A stretch of 49,074 bases of DNA from Nitratifractor sp. (GCA_015488535.1 WFNP01000018.1:1-49074), one strand, 5' to 3'; shown: positions 1-9,157, numbered from the stretch's first letter. Notes: generated by a model from the sequence alone, not told the origin. Translations and numbers: made by a program.

Positions 1-768
1 GCTTTAGATATCAGTAAATTTCAAACCCTGCCACCAAAACCTGCTACTACACCCAAACCTCAAAGAAGCAAACCATCAAAACCGACACCCATCACACCCC
101 CACCTACCCTACCCAAACCTACCCCAAAACATATTGTCAAAAATAAAACTCATACACCACCCCCTACTCCAAAAGCAATAACTACAAAAGATGCCAAAAC
201 CAAAGTAGCTAGTAGTAAAAAAGTAGAGAAAAAGAGCAAACCAAAACCACATAAAAAAGTATCCAAGGCTGATAAAAATATAAAAATCCAAAAGCCCAAA
301 AAGATAGTCAAAAAGACACCACCCAAAAAAGTGCAAAAAGTTGTAAAACAGAGCAAACCTGTCAAGAAAACAAAGCCCCACAGAAAAAGATATACCCGTA
401 TCAGACCAAAAGGACCAAACAGCAGACTTATAAACTCCCTTTACGGCTCTAGTTACTCTCGTATGAGTAGCAGGCAAAGACGATATATAGATAAATATCT
501 CGCTGAAATCATACGCATCTCACAACGAACACTCAACTATCTTGGATACCCTCAAGAAGCAATTGCTCTTAGACAACAAGGAACAAATATAGTAGAGTTT
601 TGGCTACACCCAAACGGTGATATTAGTGGACTTAGACTAAAAAGACGACTACATGCCGAATCTCTCAACAGACAAACAATTGAGGTGATAAAAACAGCAT
701 ATATGTATTATCCAAAACCACCTGTAAAAACCAAAATTATTATATATGTAGGCTATAGATTATATTAA
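1..768 (+). CDS. TonB-family energy transducer (5' partial)
   Basis: The reading frame is open from the first base of the window, so the N-terminus, including the expected membrane anchor, lies outside. The visible 255 residues begin with a long Pro/Lys/Thr-rich stretch (about residues 1-135), the periplasm-spanning linker typical of TonB. A compact C-terminal domain of about 85 residues follows, with the pattern of a TonB C-terminus (a VEFWLHPNGDISGL segment and a final YYPKPP followed by a beta strand). TonB links the ExbB-ExbD proton channel to outer-membrane receptors for siderophores, haem or other substrates. An exbB-exbD pair lies at about 13.4-14.2 kb but is not adjacent, so pairing the two is inference. 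A GTG at 331 could be mistaken for a start, but the upstream frame has the same composition and no stop. Confidence 0.85.
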   Translation, partial: ALDISKFQTLPPKPATTPKPQRSKPSKPTPITPPPTLPKPTPKHIVKNKTHTPPPTPKAITTKDAKTKVASSKKVEKKSKPKPHKKVSKADKNIKIQKPKKIVKKTPPKKVQKVVKQSKPVKKTKPHRKRYTRIRPKGPNSRLINSLYGSSYSRMSSRQRRYIDKYLAEIIRISQRTLNYLGYPQEAIALRQQGTNIVEFWLHPNGDISGLRLKRRLHAESLNRQTIEVIKTAYMYYPKPPVKTKIIIYVGYRLY

Positions 769-817
769 AAGCATAAATTACCGATATAATATAAATTCCT
801 CATTTAAGGAGATACAA

Positions 818-2347
818 ATGCAAAAATTACCCATAGGCATACAGACATTTGAAAATATCAGAGAAGAAGATTATCTATATATAGACAAAACCAAAGAGGC
901 TTTGGAATTAATCAATGATTATAAATATATATTTCTATCTCGTCCTCGCAGATTTGGTAAAAGCCTCTTTCTTGATACGCTTCAAAATATATTTGAAGGA
1001 AACAAGAAGCTCTTTGAAGGGCTTTATATCTATGACAAATTGGATTGGAGCGTTAAATATCCAGTTATAAAGATTAGTTGGGGTGGAGATTTTAAAACGC
1101 TTGAATCCACTCAAAAAGTAGCTAAAAAAATACTAAAAGACAATCAAAAAAGACTACAAATCAATTGTGATATAGATGAAGATGCTTCATCATGTTTTGC
1201 CTCGTTGATACAAGAGTGTTATGAAAAGTATAATCAAAAAGTAGTAGTGCTTATAGATGAGTATGACAAACCAATACTCGATAATCTTGACAATATAGAC
1301 AGAGCTAAAGAGAATAGAGACTTTTTAAGAGGCTTTTATATTCAACTTAAAGAGAATGACAGATATCTGAAGTTTGCCTTTTTAACTGGCATTTCCAAAT
1401 TTAGCAAAGCAAGTATATTCAGCGGACTTAATAATCTGGTAGATATTTCACTGATGCCAAAATACGGAAATATCTGCGGATATACTCACGAAAATATCAA
1501 AAATGAGTTTTATGAATACAGCAAAGATTTTGATTTAGAAAAGGTAAAGCAGTGGTATAACGGATACTACTTTTTGAAAGATAGAATCTATAATCCATTT
1601 GATATATTAAGACTCTTTGATAGTGGAGTATTTAAAAACTACTGGTGGGAGAGTGGTCAGGCTTACTCCCTGATTGAGATGTTAAAACAGAAAGATTACT
1701 ACATACCGGAGCTTGAAAATTTGGTAGTAAGTGATGACTTATTAAACAGCTTTGAGATAGAGGATTTAAAGCTTGAAGTTTTACTTTATCAAGCAGGATA
1801 TTTAACTATTGACAGAGTAGAATATTATGAAGAGTATGAATTATATAACTATAGATTAAGAGTGCCAAATAAAGAGGTGCAAATATCTCTGAATAATCTA
1901 ATAATAGAGTATTTGACTAAAAAATATATCAATCCCTTAGAAAAACTTACAATACTTGAGATATTAAAGTATGGCAAGTTAGAAGAGTTTAAAAATAATC
2001 TAATATCACTCTTTGCTTCAATTCCCTATAACAATTATGTCAAAAACGAAATAGGTGAATTTGAAGGGTATTATGCCAGTGTAATATATGCCTATTTAGC
2101 CTCTTTGGGACTTAAAATTATAGCCGAAGATACTACAAATAGAGGCAGAGTAGATATGACTCTGTTTATATATGACAAGATTTATATCATTGAGTTTAAA
2201 GTCGGAAGTGGTAAGGCATTGAAGCAGATAAAAGAAAAAGCTTATCATCAAAAGTATCTCAATGAAGGCAAAGATATATATTTGGTGGGGATTGAGTTTG
2301 ATAGAGAGGCTAAAAATATAAGCAGTTTTGAGTGGGAGAAAATTTAA
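818..2347 (+). CDS. AAA-ATPase-like protein with C-terminal PD-(D/E)XK nuclease-like domain (copy 1)
   Basis: This 509-residue protein matches the AAA-ATPase_like plus PD-(D/E)XK (DUF1703) architecture common in multi-copy families of anaerobes and host-associated bacteria. Residues 42-49 (RPRRFGKS) form a Walker A-like loop and residues 142-152 contain a Walker B-like VVLIDEYD. Near the C-terminus a GRVDMTL strand followed by E459-x-K461 gives the nuclease-fold signature. The cellular role of the family is not established; a nucleic-acid-related or mobile function is only inference. The start is supported by AAGGAG at 806-811. The stop lies 2 bases before the radical SAM start, so the two are probably cotranscribed. 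A near-identical paralogue starts at 48236 in the same orientation. Confidence 0.85.
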   Translation: MQKLPIGIQTFENIREEDYLYIDKTKEALELINDYKYIFLSRPRRFGKSLFLDTLQNIFEGNKKLFEGLYIYDKLDWSVKYPVIKISWGGDFKTLESTQKVAKKILKDNQKRLQINCDIDEDASSCFASLIQECYEKYNQKVVVLIDEYDKPILDNLDNIDRAKENRDFLRGFYIQLKENDRYLKFAFLTGISKFSKASIFSGLNNLVDISLMPKYGNICGYTHENIKNEFYEYSKDFDLEKVKQWYNGYYFLKDRIYNPFDILRLFDSGVFKNYWWESGQAYSLIEMLKQKDYYIPELENLVVSDDLLNSFEIEDLKLEVLLYQAGYLTIDRVEYYEEYELYNYRLRVPNKEVQISLNNLIIEYLTKKYINPLEKLTILEILKYGKLEEFKNNLISLFASIPYNNYVKNEIGEFEGYYASVIYAYLASLGLKIIAEDTTNRGRVDMTLFIYDKIYIIEFKVGSGKALKQIKEKAYHQKYLNEGKDIYLVGIEFDREAKNISSFEWEKI

Positions 2348-2349
2348 AG

Positions 2350-3270
2350 ATGTCATACAGATATATATTTGGTCCAATACTCTCTAGAAGATTTGGTAAA
2401 TCATTGGGTATTGATGTAAGTCCGGATAAAAAAAGGTGTAATTATGATTGTATATATTGTGAATTACAAAAGGCTAAAACTACAAATAGCTATGATAATC
2501 CTCCATCAGTAGAAGAGATAGTATCAGATGTAAAAAGAGCTATTGATGAATATAAAGATATTGATGTAATTACAATTACTTCCAACGGTGAGCCTACTTT
2601 ATATCCATATCTTGATAAATTGATAGACGAGATAGATAAAATCAAAGGTAATAAAAAGACACTTATTTTAAGTAATGGTAGCACCATACAAAATAAAAAC
2701 ATTCAAAAGAGTCTAAAAAAATTGGATATCGTAAAACTCTCTCTTGATTGTGCTACTCCTGTATGCTTTAAAAAGATTGACAGAGTAGATAGCAGTGTAG
2801 ATTTGGATAGTATCAAAAAAGGAATGATAGAGTTTGCTAAAAATTATAGAGGCCAATTGATTATGGAGATACTGTTAGTCTCTGGTATCAATGATAAAGA
2901 AAAAGAGATAAAAGCATTAAATGAATTTATGCTAAAACTCTCTCCTAACAAAATTGACCTAGGCACAATAGACAGACCACCAGCTTATAATGTCAAACCT
3001 GTTGAGTATAGCAGAGTTTATGAACTCTCCAAATTATTTGATTCATCTTTAAAGGTTCATATTGTATCAAGACACAAAATAGAAGATATAACACCCTCGT
3101 CATATAGTAGTGATGAGATAATAAGGACAATCCAAAGACGACCATTGACAGAAGAAGATATAGAGATACTATTTGATAATGAGAGCAAAAAGAGACTATT
3201 AAAGTTGGTTAAAGAGAGAATAATTATAGAAAAAGAGCTAAATAGAGTAAAATTTTACGAAAAATCGTAA
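2350..3270 (+). CDS. Radical SAM protein (COG0731-like)
   Basis: The 306-residue product has the radical SAM cluster motif C30-x3-C34-x2-C37, which ligates a [4Fe-4S] cluster for S-adenosylmethionine cleavage. A GEP motif (NGEPTLYP) follows at about residue 83. The N-terminal FGPILSRRFGKSLGIDV segment and overall length resemble the COG0731 group, which includes homologues of the wyosine-forming TYW1; the bacterial substrate is unknown, so no specific reaction is assigned. ATG 2350 is preferred over GTG 2332, because it starts 2 bases after the upstream stop and has GGGAG about 11 bases ahead. The gene is probably translationally coupled to the AAA/nuclease gene, and the coding sequence is notably AT-rich. 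Confidence 0.8.
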   Translation: MSYRYIFGPILSRRFGKSLGIDVSPDKKRCNYDCIYCELQKAKTTNSYDNPPSVEEIVSDVKRAIDEYKDIDVITITSNGEPTLYPYLDKLIDEIDKIKGNKKTLILSNGSTIQNKNIQKSLKKLDIVKLSLDCATPVCFKKIDRVDSSVDLDSIKKGMIEFAKNYRGQLIMEILLVSGINDKEKEIKALNEFMLKLSPNKIDLGTIDRPPAYNVKPVEYSRVYELSKLFDSSLKVHIVSRHKIEDITPSSYSSDEIIRTIQRRPLTEEDIEILFDNESKKRLLKLVKERIIIEKELNRVKFYEKS

Positions 3271-3287
3271 ATTTTTACTCAAAACTC

Positions 3288-3316
3288 TTGACAAATAAAA
3301 AAAAATCTATTATAAT
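3288..3316 (+). promoter_or_regulatory. Sigma-70 promoter of tRNA-Asn
   Basis: TTGACA at 3288-3293 and TATAAT at 3311-3316 are both perfect consensus hexamers with a 17-base spacer. The expected start is about 3323, some 30 bases before the mature tRNA-Asn 5' end. It is the strongest promoter seen in the window. Confidence 0.85.
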
Positions 3317-3352
3317 CCCACTCACGAAAACACAACGAAATCTTTAAAAGAT

Positions 3353-3427
<75 letters not shown>

Positions 3428-3518
3428 CTTCTTATTTTTCTTCCAAAATTAATTTAAATCAATAAAAAATCTTGTTTATTTAGTATAATTACTCTAAATT
3501 TTTAATTGGAGTATTCTT

Positions 3519-5234
3519 ATGTCTAAAAAATTTTCCATTTTTGTGGTATGGCTATTTTTGTATGTGGGTTTATTTGCACAAACTCCTACTTTGCAGGATG
3601 TAACCAAACTTTATGTTGCTACATTTAACAGAGCTCCTGATTCGGATGGATTAAATTATTGGCTTTATGATTCTGGGCTTGATTTAGAAGGAATTGCCAG
3701 AAGTTTTTTTGATCAACCCGAAACAAAAGAGAAATATCCCTCAAATACCTCAATTGATGAGTTTATTACAGAGGTTTATCACAATCTATTTAATAGAGAC
3801 CCCAAACAAAATGGCTTAGATTATTGGCAAGAGCAGTTATCCAGTGGTAATATCCGTCGTTCTGAGTTTATATTGGCTGTAATGAATGGAGCAATGAATA
3901 ATGATGCCGTCATTTTATCAAACAAAGAACAAGCCGGAGAGTATTTTGCTGAGCAAGGTCTCGATGATGTAAAAGAGGCAAAAAAAGTGATTGAATTGAT
4001 TGATTCAAGCCCTGATAGTTTGAAAAAAGCAAAAGAGTTGGTTGATAATATAGCCAATGGTATGGATGACAATATAGATAATACAAATGACTCATCAGAC
4101 AATCAAACATCTAATAATGAAAATAATTCAAATGTAGCAGTTCCAAATGGTTGGAGTAGTGATGAAGCCACTGCATTGGATTATCTAAATAAAGTCAGAA
4201 AATCTCTTGGATTAAAAGCTTTTAATGCAAATGACAATTTACATACATCAGCTTTAAATCACTCTAAATATCAAGTTTTCAATGATGAAATGGGTCATTT
4301 AGAAACAGAAGGCAAAGAGTATTTTAGTGGCAAGAGCATACAAGATAGAATAGAAAATGCCGGTTATACTAATTACTATACTATAGGTGAAAATGTAGCA
4401 TTTGATACTGAGCCTAAAAATAATGTAGATGATTTATTATCAGCCATTTATCACCGCAAAGGATTTTTGAGCTTTGATTTCACAGATATTGGAGTAGGTA
4501 AGGCTACGGATAATGAAGGTAGCGTAAGAGTGGCATATACCTATGATATGGGAAGTAAAAATTTTAGTGGTAGTTCTGAAGATAAAGATTATGTAGTATA
4601 TCCGATAGACAAGCTTAATGTCTCTATATTTTCAGGAGAAGAGCCAAATCCGATTGCAGGACATAAATTTTCTGGTAATCCCGCAAGTATATTCTTTAAT
4701 AACAACAAAGTAGATTGTTCTTCTATTAGTATGGATTCATTTACACTTACAGACCTTACAGATAATATAGAAACAGAAAATCTTAAAATATTGACAAGAG
4801 ATAATGATTCAAATGGTATATTTGGCAGTTGTGATTTTGCACTGTTTCCAAAAGAGCGAGAAAAGTTTGGACATAAATATCAGGCTACCTTTAAATATGA
4901 AGATAACAGTGGCTCTCATACGGTAAATTGGAATTTTTATATTCCACTTCCTCCAAATGCTACTTTGGATAATATATTAAATATAAAAGATAGTGAGAGC
5001 AGTTTTACCATAAACAAAGGTGAAAACTATTATATCTTTGTTGAGCCTACAGAAGACAATCCGTATATAAATAATATCAGTTACAGCACCGTAGGGGATA
5101 TCAGCTTGGATGATTTGAGTTATTATGATAATAATACCCTCAAAATAAATGTATCACCCAATAGCTCTTCTGAGGGTCAAATCAAATTTGATTTAAATAA
5201 CGGTGATAAAATAGTTTATATAACTGTTCAGTAA
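3519..5234 (+). CDS. Secreted DUF4214-CAP domain protein
   Basis: The 571-residue protein starts with a Sec signal peptide (hydrophobic residues about 5-20, ending near FAQ). Residues about 25-165 contain two repeats of the DUF4214 type (LYVATFNRAPDSDGLNYW and LFNRDPKQNGLDYW). An Asn/Asp-rich linker leads to a CAP/SCP-like domain at about 215-345 (DYLNKVRKSLGL, the HSKYQ helix, GHLE, GENVAF). The remaining 220 residues are beta-rich and unassigned. DUF4214 domains are common in large surface or secreted proteins, and CAP domains in extracellular proteins of varied function. The usual second CAP histidine block is replaced by YHRKGFLSFDFTDIGVG. GGAG precedes the ATG and TATAAT lies at 3484-3489. 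A surface role is inference. Confidence 0.75.
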   Translation: MSKKFSIFVVWLFLYVGLFAQTPTLQDVTKLYVATFNRAPDSDGLNYWLYDSGLDLEGIARSFFDQPETKEKYPSNTSIDEFITEVYHNLFNRDPKQNGLDYWQEQLSSGNIRRSEFILAVMNGAMNNDAVILSNKEQAGEYFAEQGLDDVKEAKKVIELIDSSPDSLKKAKELVDNIANGMDDNIDNTNDSSDNQTSNNENNSNVAVPNGWSSDEATALDYLNKVRKSLGLKAFNANDNLHTSALNHSKYQVFNDEMGHLETEGKEYFSGKSIQDRIENAGYTNYYTIGENVAFDTEPKNNVDDLLSAIYHRKGFLSFDFTDIGVGKATDNEGSVRVAYTYDMGSKNFSGSSEDKDYVVYPIDKLNVSIFSGEEPNPIAGHKFSGNPASIFFNNNKVDCSSISMDSFTLTDLTDNIETENLKILTRDNDSNGIFGSCDFALFPKEREKFGHKYQATFKYEDNSGSHTVNWNFYIPLPPNATLDNILNIKDSESSFTINKGENYYIFVEPTEDNPYINNISYSTVGDISLDDLSYYDNNTLKINVSPNSSSEGQIKFDLNNGDKIVYITVQ

Positions 5235-5245
5235 CTATCTTTCAA

Positions 5246-5275
5246 GAGTAGCAATTAAATACTTTTTTGCTACTC
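5246..5275. terminator. Inverted repeat between convergent genes
   Basis: GAGTAGCA (5246-5253) and TGCTACTC (5268-5275) form a perfect 8-bp stem with a 14-base loop in the 48-base gap between the convergent CAP-protein and nnrS genes. There is no clear T tract on either side, so it may be a weak bidirectional terminator. Confidence 0.45.
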
Positions 5276-5282
5276 CCAAAAT

Positions 5283-6467
5283 TTATCTCCTACTACCTAT
5301 TACAAGTATCCTGCCATATAAATAACTCCACCACAAAAAAAGCACTATCCACGCTGTAACGGCGATATCAAAGAGTGGAAATATTTTACCCTCAGATGCT
5401 GTAATAGATAGTATTATTCTCACAGCCACTACTATTTGCACAAAAACAAACAGAGCTTTTGTAGCCTTGCCGACTTGTAATAATGCTCCACCGTGTCCGA
5501 GTGTAACTCTGGTGCCAAAAGCTATCAGTATCGAAGTCAAAAATCCAAGCATCAATAGATGTATCGGCATATACAAAGAGTAGTATCCGTAATGAGCCGA
5601 GAAAAACTCCACAGCCGAAGATATCAAAAATCCAAATCCAAGCCAATAAAGAGCTATATGCAATCCCCAAAGCAGAGGGTCAGGATTTGGAAATGGTAAA
5701 TCCATTTTCATAATCTCATAAGTAAGCATCAGTGCCAGAGCCAAATCCACCAACCATAGCCAAGAGACAAAGAGTTGGGAGATTATGACATGCAAAGTAA
5801 GTAGCAAAACAAGAGCCAAATGCAAATATGAACTCTTTTGATAGCTCATCACTCTGCTGAAAAAAGGCACCATTCTAAATGCTATTACTGTGGCAAGAAG
5901 CAACATATAAAGATATATTCCTGTCTGCACTCCATATTGCAAAAAGATATCTGCTTTGCATTTGGTGCATGGGATTTGAGATAAAATAAACAAAATATTG
6001 GAGAGTGTTCCCATTCCAAACGCAAAAATTATCATATACTGGTCATTTTTTGGTTCGGCTGCTTTTTGATATATCTCATAAAATATCCGTATCAGATAGG
6101 CAAACGATATCGCCATAGCTATAGTAGTAGCAAAAAACAGATACTCTATCCATACTTGAGCTATCATAGATACAAAAGCTATACTGTTTAGCACAAACAG
6201 CGTGATATACCTCTTTTGCTCTACCGGCTTTTGAGAGCTAAATCTTGTAAATGTAGTCAGTGTAAAGCCGTAAAAGAAGTTTGTAAATACTATAAATATC
6301 ATACTGTAGCTGTGCAAAAGAGTAGGATTTGTATGAATAATACCTCTGTATGACAGAAGAAAGAGTATCATAAATACTACTGCCGAAACAATACCCAGCA
6401 GAAAAAATGGTTGATGGGATTGAGAGAGAAAATATGCCAATTTATTCTTTTTTTGATTATTTGTCAT
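5283..6467 (-). CDS. nnrS: NnrS family membrane protein
   Basis: The 394-residue protein is almost entirely hydrophobic, with about 12 membrane segments, and carries NnrS hallmarks: SHQPFFLLG near the N-terminus and the conserved IAFGTRVTLGHGG near the C-terminus. NnrS proteins are haem- and copper-containing inner-membrane proteins linked to nitric oxide and nitrosative stress tolerance. I start at ATG 6467, because GGAG lies about 9 bases ahead; an in-frame start at 6500 would add 11 residues inside the upstream gene. The start overlaps the end of the flavin reductase by 11 bases, so the two are coupled and share the promoter at about 7081-7109. Co-transcription with a flavin reductase suggests a redox partner, which is inference. 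Confidence 0.88.
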   Translation of the reverse strand: MTNNQKKNKLAYFLSQSHQPFFLLGIVSAVVFMILFLLSYRGIIHTNPTLLHSYSMIFIVFTNFFYGFTLTTFTRFSSQKPVEQKRYITLFVLNSIAFVSMIAQVWIEYLFFATTIAMAISFAYLIRIFYEIYQKAAEPKNDQYMIIFAFGMGTLSNILFILSQIPCTKCKADIFLQYGVQTGIYLYMLLLATVIAFRMVPFFSRVMSYQKSSYLHLALVLLLTLHVIISQLFVSWLWLVDLALALMLTYEIMKMDLPFPNPDPLLWGLHIALYWLGFGFLISSAVEFFSAHYGYYSLYMPIHLLMLGFLTSILIAFGTRVTLGHGGALLQVGKATKALFVFVQIVVAVRIILSITASEGKIFPLFDIAVTAWIVLFLWWSYLYGRILVIGSRR

Positions 6468-7062
6468 CAGGTATCTCCGGGGCTTTGATGGTATCATCAT
6501 ATACGATATATTCAGCTCCCACTCTGCCTACATTTTTACAGGATATTTTCATTTTATCTCTGTCAGTAATATTATCATCATTGATATATTGACTCTCAAT
6601 TTTCAAAATCAGAGGGATTGTTTTGCTCCCCTCTATCTCCAACTCTTGGTATAGAGTGCAAAAAAACGCCGTAGTAGTCCCCTCCACTATCGGTGGAAAA
6701 TTATGCTCTACTTTTTTCATCTCTATATTAAACGCTTTAGCTTCACTCTCACCTTTTGGCAAAGCCTTGGAGCTAAAATGCATATCCTGCAGTTGATTTA
6801 CAGCTGTCATATTGATAGTGCATCTACCACTCTTTCTGATATTTGCCAAGGTATCTTTGGGAATATCGGGTGCTTTATGTCCTATGGAGACTATCATTAT
6901 CGGAGGATTAGAAGATAACGGTGTAAAATAGCTAAAGGGTGCCAAATTTACATTACCATCTTCATCTTCGGTAGATATCCACGCTATTGGTCGAGGCACT
7001 ACACAGTTACTCATCAGTTTATATCTATCTATTGCTTCTATATCATCATATTTTACTGTCAT
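6457..7062 (-). CDS. Flavin reductase-like FMN-binding split-barrel protein
   Basis: The 201-residue product matches the flavin reductase-like (FMN-binding split barrel) family: RPIAWISTEDEDGNVNLAPFSYFTPLSSNPP near the N-terminus is the flavin-contacting block, and the central GHKAPDIPKDTLANIRKSGRCTIN is typical. Such proteins bind FMN and reduce flavins or small substrates with NAD(P)H. A specific substrate cannot be deduced. It is the first gene of a two-gene unit with nnrS. The ATG is preceded by AAAGGG. A promoter with TTGTAT and TATAGT at 17-base spacing sits just upstream, and the heptamer repeat array lies beyond its -35 element. A role in nitrosative stress with NnrS is plausible but inferred from position. 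Confidence 0.85.
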   Translation of the reverse strand: MTVKYDDIEAIDRYKLMSNCVVPRPIAWISTEDEDGNVNLAPFSYFTPLSSNPPIMIVSIGHKAPDIPKDTLANIRKSGRCTINMTAVNQLQDMHFSSKALPKGESEAKAFNIEMKKVEHNFPPIVEGTTTAFFCTLYQELEIEGSKTIPLILKIESQYINDDNITDRDKMKISCKNVGRVGAEYIVYDDTIKAPEIPDDK

Positions 7063-7080
7063 TGTTACCCTTTGTAGATT

Positions 7081-7109
7081 ACTATATTAGTTATTAATTT
7101 ATGATACAA
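7081..7109 (-). promoter_or_regulatory. Probable promoter of the flavin reductase-nnrS unit
   Basis: On the minus strand TTGTAT (7109-7104) and TATAGT (7086-7081) are separated by 17 bases, placing the start near 7074, 12 bases before the ATG at 7062. The heptamer array at 7132-7201 begins 22 bases upstream of the -35 hexamer. Confidence 0.55.
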
Positions 7110-7131
7110 TAAAGTATTTATATACACTATA

Positions 7132-7201
7132 ATGCCCAATGCCCAATGCCCAATGCCCAATGCCCAATGCCCAATGCCCAATGCCCAATGCCTAATGCCT
7201 G
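7132..7201. repeat. Heptanucleotide tandem repeat (ATGCCCA)n
   Basis: Eight perfect head-to-tail copies of ATGCCCA run from 7132 to 7187. They are followed by degenerate units ATGCCTA (7188-7194) and ATGCCTG (7195-7201). The array lies between proB and the promoter of the flavin reductase-nnrS unit. The TAG stop of proB (7194-7192) is formed within the first degenerate unit. A seven-base period with perfect copies is prone to slipped-strand changes in copy number. Confidence 0.95.
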
Positions 7202-7965
7202 GCTTCTGTGGCAAACAGTGTCCCGCCTCTATGGACTCCATCTATCAAAAAGGAGTATGCATCAGACAAATCAAATCCGCTTGACAGAAACATTTGACCG
7301 CCTCGTTTCATCAAAAAATTTGCTGCTTGAAGTTTGGTCACTATTCCACCGGTGGCAAATTCACCGTGAGCCGAGCATTCATCTTCAAGCTCTTCGTGAG
7401 TCAGCTCTGTTACTATTTTACGGATTTTTGCATCACTGTATCGGTGTGGGTCTTTGTCATAATATGCATCGATGTCAGATAGTATTACCAAAATATCAGC
7501 ATCAAAATAGTGTGCAACATGAGCTGATAGTCTGTCATTGTCTCCAAATACCAGCTCTTCGGTAGCTACTACATCATTTTCATTCACAATCGGCACTACT
7601 TTGTGTGACAACAACCTCTCAACGGCAGTTCTTGCGTGTTCTGTGCGTTTGCGAGAGTCAAAATCATCGGCACTCAGCAGTATTTGGGCTGACAATATCC
7701 CGTAGTGTGCAAACTGTGTCTGATAAATTTTCAGCAGATACGGCTGTCCGATTGCTGCCAGAGCCTGTTTGTCAGCTACATCAGAGCGGTTTAGTCTGAT
7801 TTGGGTATATCCTGCGGCCACAGCACCAGAGCTGACCAATATCACCTCTTTGTTATCTTTATGCAAAGCAGCTATCAAATCAACTAGTGCTGAGAGTCTG
7901 TCGTGAGCTATATCTCCATCTTCGGTGAGGACATGAGAGCCCACCTTTAATACGACTCTTTTCAA
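7192..7965 (-). CDS. proB: Glutamate 5-kinase (short form without PUA domain)
   Basis: The 257-residue protein is an amino acid kinase that phosphorylates glutamate to glutamyl 5-phosphate, the first step of proline synthesis. It has KVGSHVLT at the N-terminus, SSGAVAAG, the [14 protein letters not shown] substrate block, [12 protein letters not shown], and the GTGG-like [16 protein letters not shown] loop. E. coli ProB is about 110 residues longer because of a C-terminal PUA domain that is absent here, as in several other bacteria. The start overlaps the end of obg by 4 bases (ATGA), so it is translationally coupled. The last codons and the stop lie inside the degenerate edge of a heptamer array, so the C-terminal tail may be sensitive to mutations there. 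Confidence 0.95.
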   Translation of the reverse strand: MKRVVLKVGSHVLTEDGDIAHDRLSALVDLIAALHKDNKEVILVSSGAVAAGYTQIRLNRSDVADKQALAAIGQPYLLKIYQTQFAHYGILSAQILLSADDFDSRKRTEHARTAVERLLSHKVVPIVNENDVVATEELVFGDNDRLSAHVAHYFDADILVILSDIDAYYDKDPHRYSDAKIRKIVTELTHEELEDECSAHGEFATGGIVTKLQAANFLMKRGGQMFLSSGFDLSDAYSFLIDGVHRGGTLFATEARH

Positions 7966-9101
7966 TCCTCTGCCTCCTCTTGAGATAGCTTCTTCTCAGT
8001 TTTTCGTATTCTGTTTACAATATCACCCAGAGCATACCTCAGTGGCTCTATATTTAGATGTGATACAGATGAGATTGGCAATATAAACAGAGGTTTGTCA
8101 GTATCTATACTCTCCCACTCTTGAGCCTCACTTCCATAAGATATCAGCGAATTGTCGGCATTGTATTTATCTATCATCACTTCATTTTCTTCCAGTCCCA
8201 AATGCTCCAACAGCTCCATAGTCCTGGCATCTGTCTCTTCTACAGGCAGTGCATCGGCTTTAGTGATAGCTACAGCAAATGGTCTTTGTGCCAACTCTTT
8301 GGAGTAAACAGACAGCTCGTGTCTTAATGTATCATACTGATAATCCATCTCACGATAGTTTGAAGCATCTACCATCAAAAGCAGACTCTTTGTCCTCTCT
8401 ATATGCTTCAAAAACTCCAATCCCAAGCCTCTGCCGTCACTTGCTCCTTCTATGATGCCCGGAATATCTGCCATCATAAATGAGTCATATTCACCGACAT
8501 TTACCACTCCAAGCTTCGGAGTGAGTGTAGTAAACTCATAGTTGGCAATTTCGGGTCTGGCATTTGAGAGTGTAGATATCAGCGTGGATTTGCCAACATT
8601 CGGGAAACCTACAAGCCCCACATCGGCAATCAGTTTCATCTCCAATCTTACCAGTTTGGTCTCTCCGGGCAGTCCGGGCTGGGCATAAGTAGGTCGTTGG
8701 TTTGTAGAGCTTTTGAAATGGACATTACCAAGACCGCCCTTCCCTCCTTCGAGGAATTTGACTCTTTGGCCGTTTTGTGTCAAATCAAGCAGAGTCTCTC
8801 CTGTCTCTACATCTACCACCTGAGTGCCTGGAGGCACAACTACTTCTATATCTTTTCCGCTTCTGCCATATTTTTTGCGTCCCTCTCCGGGTCTGCCGTT
8901 TTCAGCTTTGATATGTCTTTTGCCTTTGAGATGTGAGAGTGTATCGGTATTGGCATCTACTCTAAACCACACCGAACCGCCTCTACCGCCGTCACCGCCG
9001 TCGGGACCGCCTTTGATTACAAATTTTTCTGTATGAAAAGAGACGCAACCGGCACCCCCTTTCCCTGAACTGAGCGTCAATTCTACGCTATCTACAAACA
9101 T
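7962..9101 (-). CDS. obg: Obg/CgtA GTPase
   Basis: The 379-residue protein has the Gly-rich Obg fold at residues 1-157 ([15 protein letters not shown]) and a GTPase domain with P-loop GFPNVGKST at 165-173, G3 DIPGIIEGA at 212-220 and G4 TKAD at 280-283. Obg is an essential GTPase involved in assembly of the large ribosomal subunit and stress signalling. It is first in the obg-proB pair. A TATAAT at 9163-9158 on the minus strand could serve as its -10 element, after the probable terminator of the RTX/beta-helix gene. Confidence 0.97.
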   Translation of the reverse strand: MFVDSVELTLSSGKGGAGCVSFHTEKFVIKGGPDGGDGGRGGSVWFRVDANTDTLSHLKGKRHIKAENGRPGEGRKKYGRSGKDIEVVVPPGTQVVDVETGETLLDLTQNGQRVKFLEGGKGGLGNVHFKSSTNQRPTYAQPGLPGETKLVRLEMKLIADVGLVGFPNVGKSTLISTLSNARPEIANYEFTTLTPKLGVVNVGEYDSFMMADIPGIIEGASDGRGLGLEFLKHIERTKSLLLMVDASNYREMDYQYDTLRHELSVYSKELAQRPFAVAITKADALPVEETDARTMELLEHLGLEENEVMIDKYNADNSLISYGSEAQEWESIDTDKPLFILPISSVSHLNIEPLRYALGDIVNRIRKTEKKLSQEEAED

Positions 9102-9157
9102 ATATATACCTTGTTATTATGATTTTTATTCAAAATTTTACAAAATGAATCTATATA

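Noticed and set aside
109-477. Phe/Tyr-rich minus-strand frame opposite the tonB linker
   Set aside because: It is the complement of Lys/Pro-rich TonB codons, giving artificial aromatic composition; the plus frame has a clear TonB C-terminus.
7132-7201. Heptamer array considered as a CRISPR or as coding sequence (frame at 7146-7565)
   Set aside because: There are no spacers and the period is seven bases. The frame that starts in it runs antisense through proB and encodes nothing recognisable beyond the repeat.
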